Assembly (NCBI RefSeq): GCF_001640805.2
Contig: NC_066852.1
Span: 8,850,194 to 8,914,193 of the forward strand
Reading direction: 5' to 3'
DNA from: Lates calcarifer
Taxonomy: Eukaryota > Chordata > Actinopteri > Centropomidae
Length of the DNA: 64,000 nt
A program made the position numbers and the translations under genes. Shown here in pieces: positions 1 through 47,400 of the stretch. The notes beneath the pieces were generated by a model, which did no database searches, was not told where the DNA came from, and saw nothing but the letters and a program-made list of their open reading frames with translations. Positions within the stretch are counted from its first letter, which is position 1. Each line of letters starts with the position of its first letter.

Positions 1-118
1 AATCGAAAGCAACTGGGCTTAGTTATAGTCTAGAAGACGTTTCACCTCTCATCCAAGAGGCTTCATCAGTTCGTGTTCGCAGCTGACCAGGCTGGGACTG
101 GTCCAGTTGCTTTCGATT
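1..118. repeat. short palindromic element with 16-bp terminal inverted repeats
   Basis: AATCGAAAGCAACTGG at 1-16 is the exact reverse complement of 103-118. The interior (ATCCAAGAGGCTTCATCAG and flanks) resembles a short sequence I have often seen scattered in teleost genomes. The left end coincides with the window edge, so the element may extend further. Probably a small nonautonomous element. Confidence 0.6.
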
Positions 119-692
119 AAAACTTTCCTTGAGATAAAGTATTGGAAATATTAAAAATTTGACACGGTGCTATATATGTAGAAGGTCAAAAGATCACCAA
201 CATAATTACAATTCATCCTCTGGGGATAATAAATGTCTGTCAAATAGTGTCAAAGATGAAAAAGAGAGAGCTAAAGCCTTTGAAGGGATCACCAAAGTCA
301 GTGGAGTTTATCCTCTGGGTACCATGAATGTTTGTTCAAAAGTTCATGACAATCCATTCAGTAATTGTTGAACTATTTTAGTCTGGACCAAAGTCATGAG
401 CATTTCTATCCCTCTAGACTCTGGCATGACTAAAAATGACATATGACACATTATAACACTGTCCAGATGAGACAAGAAGCCCTGCTGTACTGTAACTGTA
501 CTGCAAAAAGACTTAAAAAGGAATAGAAAGATAGTTTTTTTAATGTCACTGTTTGCCATAAAATTATGTTTGGGATAAAGCATTGCATTAAATATCTTTG
601 GGTACATCTGTGTGTCTGCATACACAACATTAGCTCCAGTGAGATGCTGAAGATTGCACATGCAGCCATGTGTTTGTTTACTGTTGCTCTAA

Positions 693-870
693 GCCAGTGG
701 TCTTCAGCCCTCACCCTGAGGACCACAGCCCGGCTGATTTTCGATCTATAAATCTAATCAGTGACTGATCCATACATGTGACACCAGGTGAATGTAATTA
801 ACTACCTGATAGGACAGAAAAACAGCAGAAGTCTGGGTCCTGAGGACAAGAATTAAAAATTACAGCTTCA
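693..870. repeat. possible hAT-like nonautonomous repeat
   Basis: The segment begins AGCCAGTGGTCTTCAGCCCT and closes with GGTCCTGAGGACAAGAATT. This layout (mirrored CCTGAGGACC blocks around a TAATTAACTACCTG core) recalls a common fish short interspersed DNA element. Ends are imprecise and inverted repeats are degraded. Confidence 0.3.
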
Positions 871-1808
871 AGTCACTGCAGTAATGAATATCCCCTGAGC
901 TTCAAAGAACTGTTGACAAATGTGCTATTTCTAATTTCCTTCACTTGTCTGCTATGATGTTATGCATCCAAGTTATCTCATCTTAAAGAGAGATGCAGTT
1001 TCAAGATAAGAAGTAGATCAACCTCAGAGAAAAAGTACCTATGGTCTGATATACATCCCATCTGAAAAGCAAAAAGTGGCATGTTTGTTTGTTGTTACTG
1101 CCAGGTTACATCAGTGTCACACGGACAGGGCTGCCTTTAGCTATGTGTGATCCCTCGGTTATTTTTTATCTACTTTTTAGCCATGTAGCAGCGTGCTTCT
1201 GTGCATGTCAGATGATCGGGCAACCATTTTGGCCTAGAGTGACAATATAATATGATAAATAATGTTGTTAACATACAGTAAATATTTCATCATGTTATTG
1301 TTAATCATCTCCCTACATCTGAGACAGGTTGGAAAATCCTTTACAGCATGCAAGTGAATGATCTACGTAGCTTAAATCTGACTTGTTAAAATGCTGGATA
1401 ATGAGTGCATTAAAAATGTATAGCCAATCATCACTGTCCAATTTGAGGCATCGGGGAAAGCTACAGAGCCTCTGGGGTCCCTCCCTGTCATTATACACTT
1501 TGACTACCAATTTGATATTTGACAACATTAATTAACAGTAAAATTTTACATCACTCCCAAAAAGTGATTTCTCCATTGCAAAACAGAGGAGACCTAATTT
1601 TCATCCATAGTCTTTGATGGTACAACAGAGGCTGAAAGGGAGTTTTTGATGCATTGACCTCCTCTCCATCGTTCACTCCCTGTCTATTATGTCTGGAGGG
1701 TAGACCTGTGCAGTCATGTCAGCCCACATTCCTCTCATAACTCCCCCCTTCTCTCTCTTAGCTGGCTCAGCAGCACCACTAGTAGCACTGTGTGTCTGTA
1801 ATGTATGT

Positions 1809-1809
<1 letters not shown>

Positions 1810-1847
<38 letters not shown>
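1810..1847. repeat. (CA)n microsatellite
   Basis: Perfect CA dinucleotide run of 19 units. It creates spurious Cys/Val-repeat frames on the minus strand. Confidence 0.95.
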
Positions 1848-1851
<4 letters not shown>

Positions 1852-4800
1852 GAGGGACTGACAGAGGGTTAGACAGACCAAGATAGACAATGACAAATAA
1901 GTTGATAAGAGAGGTTGTAGAGGGCAGTTTGTGTATGGCTGTGAGAGAGTGTGTCTGGGTGTTGGGTTGGTCTGAGGAGAGCACATGTTCTAATCCAGGC
2001 CAGGGATGGTAAGTATGTCTGAGTTCAGGGTGGGAGAGGAAGGGGGTTGGGTGGTGGAGTTCGCTCAGGGGCAGAAAGAGAGGGAGAAGCATGAATGCTA
2101 AAACAGCAGTGGACAACAACAGCTCTCTGGGAGCCGGCTCAGAAAAGCAAACACAGCATCAAGCGACAGGAAGCGTCTCGCTCGGCACAAAAGGCAGAGC
2201 TGTCGCTTTTTAGGGCTGAGAGAAAGAGAGTATGAGAGAGAAGCAGGGGAATTGTACAGAGAGAGGACTGAACAGAGGGGAAAAAGGGAAAAGTTGATCT
2301 GTGTAGAGCTTGTTCTGACTCCAAGTGAAAAGCAGATAGGATCTATGATAGCATCAGTAGTTAAATTAAGGAAAATGAACCTGGAAATATTCATTAAGTA
2401 ACAAGTCCACACAAAACACCCAGCCTATTCTAAACATCTTACCAGTGTCACAAAACTTTAAATGGAAAGAGGTGGAAAATTGGTCAATTTTCATAGAATT
2501 AATGTAATATTTTCCATTTTTACATAGTTAACAGAAGAACCTGTGACTAGGCTGCAACTAACCAAATTTTGTCCTATCAGGAGATATCCTCAGTGGAAAA
2601 GCTGAAAACAGGTAAAAATTAAATAAAAGAGACTTAAACAATAGCAGAATTGTTGGTGATTGTTTTTCTGTGGATCAACTAAAAGATTTATTGACTCATT
2701 GTTCAAAGCTGCTACATGTAAAACATAAAAACCTTAAATTATCATTATCAACATAATGTATAGAAATAACAGTTTTGACATCGTGCCTTCATGTTTATGT
2801 ATTATGTTGCAACAATATCTATTGAAGCTAGCATGCAAACCAGATAGGCCTAGCCGATCCCATTTTGCAATACCACTTTATACCTCAAGAAGCAATAGTG
2901 AGTAACTGTAGTATCTGGTCTAAGTCCAATAATAGAGGAAGTAGTGCTGCCCAGAAGATGTATTCTAACCTCTTGTCAATGAGTCAATGAATTGAACAGT
3001 TAACACAACAATGTCTGAAGCTCTTGGCAAGCGACGATCACCACCACCACCTGCTTCCAGCAAGAAACCACATTCAGTGGAAAACAAAAGTGAGAGAAAC
3101 AGAGATAGAGGCAAAGCAAGAGTTAACATTGGCCTTGCTTTCCACTGCTGGACACAGCTCTCTGTGAGTAAAGGAATGAAGTTTGATGCTGAACTTGCAA
3201 CATTTCTATTAGACTGTTAAGTAAACAGCTGTTAATGCTAATGTTGGCTATGTAGCGATAGCAAAGACTGACATATATTACCTTTAAGCCATACATGTGA
3301 CTACAGCTGCAGAGGACATTAAAGGCCAAAGACGTGTCGTTTCCAGCCTGGACAACATAACCTCTCTGATGTAAACCATTTAGAAATGGAATTCACAGAC
3401 GAGCTGGACACAAGCCAGGTACTGAACGCCACAATAGAAGGTGTGTGTGTGTGTGTGTGCGCTCCCTGCTGCTGGACTGGTGTCAAGTCAGTAGCAGGGA
3501 TTAAAGCCTCTCTGCTGTCAAGCTTTCATGACACTTGACACCCAGATGTCAAAGTGCCATTATTGCAATATTGAGCTCTTACTCATAGATCAAGAATGTA
3601 AAAACACAAAAGAACAATGCAACATGCAGCAACCAGCTTGGGATGGAGGATAACTAACACAGACAAGCACAGTTTGTTAAAAAGCCATCAGTCTAAAGGG
3701 TGAAAGTAGGCAATGTCAAGGTGTGACTGATGAACTTGTCTCAGTGTATTTTCCTGTCACATATTCTTTCTACTTCACCTCAAATGAATGAATATGGCAA
3801 GGGGAAGAAAAACAACCAGGAATGAGATGTGGGAAATAAATAAATATAAATGTAGGAAAGAGAGCAACAGAGGGGGAGAAGACAACAAATACAACAAAAA
3901 GGAGAAAATAAAGTTAGAAATGTAAAGACAAAGAACATAAGAGGAGAGAGAGGAGGAGAGGGCCCTAATGGAAGTTGCAATGAGTCACAGTCAATGACAG
4001 ACTGAAAGCCCAGGCACGCGGGACCATAGAGATAAAGACAGGGGAGCAGAAAAAGTCACAGAGCTGGTGGAGCTGAGGAGTGCTACTCTCCATAGATTCA
4101 GCCTGTCTCTACATACAATTTAATGGACTCAACCTACACAAAGGACAGGATAAAAAGTGAGGAGGGCGACCCAGGTCAAAGACAGCACAGGAGTACACAG
4201 ATCAACTGTGCTGATACTTTGTGACAGATGCTCCATTTGTTATTCACACAAAATGTATTAGCATGAACTTGATCCACTTCAAAGTTGTGGTGAAAAAACC
4301 CCCCATCTCGAAGTATTTATACTGTAGCACTGAACACAGCTGAAGTTGTTTGCTTAAAAGGGATACAATACATTCCCAGTTTTTGGATATCTAGCTCTTG
4401 CTAAGATGTCAGTTATTCTACTAAATTGCCCATATACAGTATATGGCTACACAGCAGCTAAATAATGTCACTCATTATTTAAAATATTCTTTAGACTTAA
4501 AACAGCACATTACTAATTTAACAATACCCATAGCTGTACCACTGATTTAATGACTTTGTGTCTGTGATCACCAGTGTTTTGTGTGTAAAAGTAGCTTCCC
4601 CATGTAAAAGCAAAGAGTTGCATTTCCTTGACTCTTCCCCTGCTGAGCTAGCCTAACACATCCTCTGTATGGGATATATTCTTCAGATTCAAAGAAAGAT
4701 TACAAATAAGCATATCTCTCAAAATGTCACTATGTTCCTTTCATTAGACAGCACAGCATTTTCTCCCATTGTTACTGTTGAGAATATTTAACTGTACCTT

Positions 4801-7800
4801 TTACTCAAACCAAGTTTAAATAACCCTTAGCACAACCACTTACCAGATGTCAAGGGTTGTTCAACATGTAATTTCTTTGCACATAAGTCTAGACAGCTCC
4901 ACGGATTTTTGTTCTCAAATTTCTACCCAGTGTTGACCTGTATATCATGATCTGCTTTTTACTGATGATTTTAGGAATTTCAAAAATGATGTGGCACATT
5001 GTTGAAGATATTCCAGTCTTCTATTCTGAACTGCAGTGATCCCTCTACTGTGATTAACTGCAATATGTTATTTCACACTGATGACCACACACAGCATTAT
5101 TATTGTTAATACTACATTATCAGAACTTAGCGTAATGACTACTCTTTGAACTCCAAGTCTCTTCCCCTCCTCGATGTCTGACCTCCATTCTACACTCACC
5201 CTGGGGGTCCATTCCTGTTTCTTCAATGGTTTTTTATGTGTGTGTGCGTGTGTGTGTGCATGTGTGAGTTTCCCAGACGAGGCCGGATGAGCTGTGCTCT
5301 GTCAGGCCCAGCTGAGTCTAATGTTCAGAGCCTTTGCTCATTGTTCCCATCTTGAACAAACAGCGCATTTATTTTTGTTTGGTTTCTTTGGTTAATTGAG
5401 AAAAAAAAAGTTTAAAAAGTGTCCGGAGCTGTCCTAAATTAAGACATCAAAGAGCCTGATAAATATACAGTAGGAGGCTAGAGTGTTTTCCAACACACCA
5501 GACATTCAAGAAAGCCTTTGCTCATTGAACATGGCCAAAAATGTCTATGTTTGGAAAACTGGAACCGCAACAAGTGGATCATTTGCTTCTGAACACAAGA
5601 CACAATTACAGCAGAAAGATTCACAGTGTACGTCAAAAGTTTTGACAGAAAAATATAAGATTTTGTGATTAAAAATTTGAAAATTCCATATGAAATTGGT
5701 CTAGTCGGCTTTATGATCACATATCATTGTAGTCTGACTGCTGTCCAACTACAAAGTCCATTCAAGCAACGTAAAGATTTAAAGATAGAGAGCAGGAAAG
5801 AGTTACACACACATACACAAAATACATAAAACAGCCAATTTCAGGCTGAGTGTGACCTCTTCAGCAACGCATCTTACAAACTGCCTTGAAAACCAGTATA
5901 ACAAGCTGTATAAAAGCGGTCTTGTGTTTCAAGTCTGTGTCCAGGCCAGTGCTGACGTGCACAGGATCCCATGTGAATACTAATTTCCTGTGAGAGGCCC
6001 CTTCAGTCTCTCCCACAGGGCAGAGTCAATCAGAGCCAGCTTAAGGTCTTCACTGATCGATCTGCGCTTCCCAGAATCTGACATTTGAGGTGTGACAGAG
6101 CCTGTCTGGGCTCACATCCCATCCTCCGCTGAGAGTTTAACACAGGTCAGGTATTCAGCTGCTCTAAGGACCTGTGCATGGTTGATAAACACACCCCTTC
6201 ACACACCACATTTCCCTCAGGGGGTTCGAAGGCTTTTCTCCATGGTGACAGCACGACCATCCTACTCTTGTGTGTGTGTGTGTTTATATGCATTTAATTT
6301 GCCATGTTTTCCCTTTTCTTTCTCTCGCTGAGTTACCCTTCCAGAGATCCATAGAGTAGACACATGTTCACACCATCGCAAACACACATGTCCATACATT
6401 GACACACGTGCTCGCGGCTCAGCTGGATGCATGATTTACGGCACATAGGCCATGGTACCTCCTTTAAATACCACCATGTTACCTCATAGATCAATAACTA
6501 AGGTGAAATTAAGCTTTACATTCAGATTCTTTTAGCACATCATACATCTAATTTCACCCTCTCCATGTGAAGATCACCAGCATTTATCTCACTCCTTTAT
6601 TGATCACAGTAAACAGGCTATGATCATCACACTTTGAGACCAGCTGTAATTACACACATTTACTGTACCCTTGACGTGCTATTTGCATCTCCTGACATGC
6701 TTATAATGCCTCCCGTTTTCTGTTTCAGTTTAATTAGGCTGCTGTTTGACCAAAAGGTCTGACAACAATAGGACTGTAATAACAACTGGCACAGGGCTGA
6801 CCCTCCCATCGGCTTTGTTCTCGTCTCACACAGTGGCTTTTCTGGCTCCAAGCTGGCAGATGAGCATGATTTAAGAGCCTGTTTCCTGACTCCACCGTTT
6901 GGAAACGAGAGGGAATGGAAAGTGAACAACGATGGTCAAAGCTGCCTCTTCAAAATGACCATTAGTTATGTAGACTGAAGAGGCCAACATAAATTACAAC
7001 TGGGTGACTCTATGCTAAAAGAGCCAATTAGTGTTGAGTTACTACCTCTTTGACCTTAGTCCACAGCAGAGAGGAGATGGACCGCAAAGTGACTATGGGA
7101 TGTACTGATAAAACTAAACCTCACTAACCTTTATCAGAGCAGAACACAAGCATGACAGAGAGAGGGAAAGAAAAAGTGGCCGACTGGGACGTGGTTGTAT
7201 TTCAGACATCCCTGCGTCTGGCTGTCCCGGAGCTACAAACTGTGTGACAGATTGGCCAGTGTCTCTGGACCTCAGGCCCGTACTTAGTGGCTTCCATGTG
7301 GACGGAGGCATCGTAACATTGTACCAGTCTGACCTTTCACCAGACATATGAAGCTCAACACATCCTCTGACAGTAATCTTTTCCTTTAGTTTTGCCACGA
7401 GACTCAAAGAGGGGCTTGCGGTCACATATTTTCTGGTGCAGCGAACTTAACTTACTGTAACTAATGCCCAAACTTTACTGTATGTTGCACACATAAACAT
7501 ACAGTACAGATCCATGCATCACTGAAAACAGAAATCCTTGTGGAAGGTAGTGGAATTCACCAAGAGAAGGAGAAAGCTCAAGAGGCTGATAACAGCCATT
7601 CTCATAAATCTCTGCTGAGAAACCTAAGTTAAAGACCAAATGTACAACATATTTGGGAAACTGTTCTGAATCTGTTGCAGGACTTTTTGCTCAGTCTACA
7701 TCTCAAATGTCTCAAAGTGAATCTTTAACTCTTTTACTTATCTTTTGTGCATGATGTACATGTATAGTCATTTCACATTTTGTACAGTATATTTGGTGTA

Positions 7801-10230
7801 TTAGAATATTAAGAAGCTCCTTAGTAACTTAGTCTGATGAACAGATAAAAAAAAGTTTGTCTTCTCTCCCTTCAAATAAATAAATAAATAAAAATAGATA
7901 AACAAAAGATGTATTCTTAACATATTTATGACAATCTGCAAGTTCGCTGGAAACTGATATTCATCAGATATGCACACAGATATGTGTCATGATCAAATGC
8001 CCGTAAGGCAGTACAGTGTAAGAGAGTCACTGTTATTCTAAAAATAGTTTTTTTTAAGGTTAACTGCCCAATAGCCTGTGAATGAATCCAATTACAGGTC
8101 AGGCACATGGTGCACATGGAGGGAATGCATCACAGCTCAAATCAAGAACAGTTACTCCAGGAGGGGACTGATTATGCCATAGACTGAAACACTCCTAGTA
8201 ACAAAATCTTCTTACTGCATTCCTAATACTTGCAAATAATCACACTGTGTTACTAAGTCCTTTGTGAGAGGGGATCATAGGTTCCAATGTTAATTCCTGA
8301 CCAATGGGAATGAGGCTCTATTAAGGGTTTTGTGTTGCTGGACCCCACTGTCCTGAACTGAACTGGGATTTGCAATTCCATTTGGGTTTTAAGTTTAAGC
8401 ATGTGGTCAAAAGTAACTGAGTACAATTACACAAATATTATGCTTAGGTAGCTATGTATACTTGAGTATTTTCATTTTATGGTACTTTATGCTTCTACTC
8501 CACAACACTGCAGAGGGAAATACTATACTTTTTACTAAACTCCATTTATTTGACAGCTACAGTTACACACACACATATACAAAATATCTGATGGAAAATT
8601 AACATACACCACATTTGTTGATTATAACTACACCCAACAGGACAGTTAAAATTAGCCCTAAAAATATACAGTACAATAATTTAACTGTGAGAAAGATGGG
8701 ATTCTGCAGAATGATACGGTTATTACATTCAGCTCATGGTATTTCTATAGTTCTAAATTCTAGATGCAGCAGTATTTTCACAATGTGGTATTATCCCGAC
8801 CAATGAATTTAAGACTTTAAGCTGGTGTTCATACTCAAGGCAACTGACACAGCAGGGAGGGTGTGGGGTGTTCTCATGAGGGTAAACTTCCTCAAGACAC
8901 CAGACTGGCTGACTTTGTTTAGCCATTTAATCCCCTTTAAAATTTGCTTTGATAAACTTGAATGTGTATACTGTATATTGGAAGTGTTGTTGAAATCTTT
9001 TCATGAAAAGCCTCCTTCTTCTTGTATCTAATATAGTTTCATCATTAGCACCTGTCTCAAGTTGTTCTTTAGTACTTTGTCTTGAAAAGCTCCTATTGTT
9101 TTTACAGAAGGTGATGGTGGATATCGACAGATATTAATACCAAACCACTGATGTTCCATTACAGGTCAGGGTCTTAAGACACGCTCCTGCTGCCCAAAGA
9201 CTCATGTTAAAACGATTTGAGACATTGCAGTCTCTGTACAAGTCCAGCCTTTTGTGAGACACATCATTTATCTGTTGGTCAACAGCAATTTTATCTCATC
9301 TGCTCAGATGTTTCCATCACAGAGGATCTGCTGTGTGTGTTTTACCAACACACATGCTGTGTGACCATCAAACACCCCACCTCAGATGTAGGGTGACTCA
9401 AAGTTCACTGAGCAGCACTGCGCCTGAGAAATAGGAACTATTGATCAGAGAGCTCATTCAATTATCCAGAGCATTTATCACTGAGAAAGCTAGGACTATT
9501 TTTAGCAGTTTATATCAAATGCATCTTTTCATACTTGGTCAAGTCAGAGGTTCATGCTGTTAGACTGAGACTAAACAGACTCAGTTATGTGAATGAATCC
9601 TCTATCAGAATGCTGAGAGGGATGAAATGACTTCTCTTCCTTCTAAACTAGAGTTTGTAGGCTGGGACCACTTTGCCTGCTGGTAAGCATTTTAGCATTA
9701 GCTAACTGGCATGCTGGCACAAAAACATGATGATTACATAGGCAAATCTCTAATCCCACTGGGCTTAATGGGCTCCTTAAACTGGGTATTAGGGAAGCAG
9801 CTAAGCCAGCTGATTGTCACCATTTGGCTCCATGGACACATGGAACACAGATGGGAACACAACTCAAAAACAATACATAAACAAATGGACATGCATTAAA
9901 AGAAAGGGGGGGGGGTAATATAAACACACACATGTATAAATCCAGTGTGTCTTTAACCCCAGTGCTCTGCTTCACTGTTTCCATTACCTTTGTGCCACAG
10001 TGACTTCATATCCCCAGGGAGATGACAAGTGGATGAATGGTGTGTGCGCAAACACAACTTTGTGCCACTACAGTCTAGCACCTCAGTGATAGCTTAAATA
10101 AATGAAATAACTACTGAGCCCGAGGGCGTAGGCAGACCAATACTGCACCTGTGCAATATAAAAAACGGGAGTGGGGGGAGTGGGAGCCATCATTTCACTT
10201 TTAAATGAAAACTTGAGGAGTGCAAGACTA

Positions 10231-44474
<34,244 letters not shown>

Positions 44475-44497
44475 GGCTGTGTGTCAGCTAACTGCAC

Positions 44498-47400
44498 CTG
44501 AGAGAAGTCCAGAGAGGAGAGAAAACTGTAAAATACCAAACTTTTGAAAGGTTACCCTCAAGAAAAATAACAGCATTAATAGGCCTGTGTATTCAAAACA
44601 GCTGCCCTGGAGCTGGAAGGCAGATTCTTTTAACACAAATGATCAGTGTTGTCTTGTTGAAGGTTGCTCTTTCGCCACAATACCCTACCACTGTCCATGC
44701 CCCAAAGGCACCAGGGAGTACTGGTGAAATATGAACACATGATCTCCCATTAACTAGAAAAGCAGTTTGAACAACAAGACAACTGAAAATGTGTAAAATG
44801 GCTTCTGACTTCTGCCCAGAAAAACTAACATCTTTATAAATACACTTTGTTGATAACTTTACTTTCAGCCTCACCCACATGTAACTTGCTGACTACAATC
44901 AAGCCATTGATTAAGTAAGTACAAATGACCAATTTTAAATAAAGCTAAAGTTCCTGCCTCTTTCCTTTGTGGGGCAGTATAGATCTAAATCTTTCTAGGA
45001 AACTGTCACCACTGACAAAAGGACATACAAGATAAAAACATAACAAAGTAGTTCAAATATCTTAGAATGACCATATTATAAATAGAACAATTTTTGCAAT
45101 ACAACACCTATAGATGTGAGTCAGACTAGAGTTGTTCCTTCAAATAACACTATAACACTCCTGGGGAAGAACAGAATAATAGGTAGCTCCTTTGCTTTGT
45201 GTGAATAATAATTTACTGCATTAACACTGTATTAACACTGTCTGGTGACATTTTTGGCTGTTCCAAAACATACAAGCCAAGAGCTTGCTTCTGAGGGCAG
45301 CTAAGGTTAATCCAGTAGCAACACCATTGAACTACTTCCTGCTAGATGGTGGAGAGAGAACAAAATCTCTTATCTGATTTGTTCAAACCAGAAGCATTGA
45401 CCAACACACAGCACTATCTCCACACATCTAGTAGGAGGTATGCAGCCAGCTGCAGCCACAACTGTCATTCCTCTGTAAAATGCAGCACAATAATGGCTTC
45501 ATTTTTCCTACTTCAACAGGATGTGGTCACAGGGGCTGTTAAAGGTGTGCATGTGATGTCCAGAAGGAAATGTACTCATCTGGACAAAGAGTAGCTGTAG
45601 GAAATGGAAGGACTGTGGAGTGCACTTAACCAGGGGAAGTGTGCACTGGTAAAGAGCTCTGTAGCTCCCAGAGGACTGGGCTGACTCATTGATCAGCACT
45701 GAGGTAACCTGATCTTCTGCCTCTCACATGCACAGGGATACCCCTCTAGTCTCTGCCAGCATATTAACAAGTTAACCCAGGATGGGGCTGTCAGCGAGAA
45801 CAGCTTTTTCCCTTTGCTCTATTTATACTTCATTCTTCTGATGGAGTGACTGAAATGCTGTACATGTAGAACAACAGTTGAAAGCAGGACAAGTGATGCT
45901 GCAATAAAAATCTGCAGTAGCCACAAGTCGAGTGTCCTACAAATAATGATATAATAGGTGCTTAAGGATTTAGCTGATTAAGAGCACACTGTATGCACTT
46001 TGTTTTTTGCCAGTGTGAGAGCATGTGTCTCCCCGCTGGTTCATCATATGATACCAAGACCGCTGCAGGCTATATCCTGTGACTAAGAGCCTGGCCTGGT
46101 AGTCTAACACCTCAGCTATGATGGATCACCTCCCCTCAGATCAGCTTTCATGACTACAGCACCAGTCACTGCCAAGCACACGTTTGACCTGCTTCTCATC
46201 TTGCTTAGATCTTAGTGTCGACTAAATGAGGAAGAGAGGGGAAATTGAGGATGTCCCTGTTGAGGCTTTACTGTTTTCATTTTTGAAATAGAAGGGAAGT
46301 GACAAATGTTTTTGTGGAACTAATTAGGTCAGGCAACTGTGAAATGTAATGTTTGAAAACATAAGCCTATAAAATGCAAATCAAAAGTCTGTATACTAAA
46401 GTCTAATCCACCTTCTTTGGACCATCGCAGAACTCAATTATGCAAATATGACCTCTCCATATTCCTCTGCAGCGAAATGAGTCTCAGGAGCCAGAGCTGT
46501 GTCCCAATTTCTTTACAACGACCTAGTTACGAAACCAAAATGTCTTTGAGAGACACATAGCAAGGCTGTATTTTAAACTTGACCTAGCCAAGAATTAAGA
46601 CAGAGGGTGTGATTTGCATATCTCTTCTTAAAAGCAACTCAGCTGACAAAAATGACAAACATTTACTGACTTGTACTACACTACAGCTTGTACGGTCTGA
46701 CAAAACAAACATGTAGGATGATGACATGTGGCTAAATATGGAATTTGCTCTGACAAATACTAAACTAGAAAACCAAATTTAATTTGTAGTCACCACAGCC
46801 ATAAGTAATGGGTTGTCATGTGCCTTAAATATATTGCTTCTAAAAACAAGATGATGAATGTAAAGGAGCAGAGGAGTTTCTCAGAGACTTTCTGACATGC
46901 TGCTGGACTGGACTGCTGTGACGAGATAAGGAGAAAGCACGAGGAGTCAATACCAACTGACAACTGACAGCAGTTATCAGTTCTGGTCCAGCAGTTGAAA
47001 CAGACCCTTGCATATCACCTGATCTGATACAACCCTGAGGGAGAGGACTGACGTGCTTTCATCACAAAACCAAGATATACAGTGATACATATTGAAAATA
47101 GCTTGAGTCAAGACATACATTTGTCAAAAAGACATTACGACACACATCCCTTATTCTACCCCTTCATTTAGCTGAAACATAAACAAAGAAAATAGATGAG
47201 AAAAGATTACACCAATAATTACTATAATTTACTATATTCTATTTTTACTTAAAAAAAAGAGTCACATGTATAATCAACCTACAGTAGAAGTACTGCTCAG
47301 CAAAAACAGGACAGCTGTTGAGACAAAACCAATAATTACTCTGTACAAAGCCCCTACTATATAACAGTTACAGAAAAAATACCTTGCATGTACACATCCA

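Noticed and set aside
1673..2119. 148-codon minus-strand frame
   Set aside because: It runs through a (CA)n microsatellite and consists of low-complexity Cys/Val and Ser/Leu/His text, with no recognisable domain.
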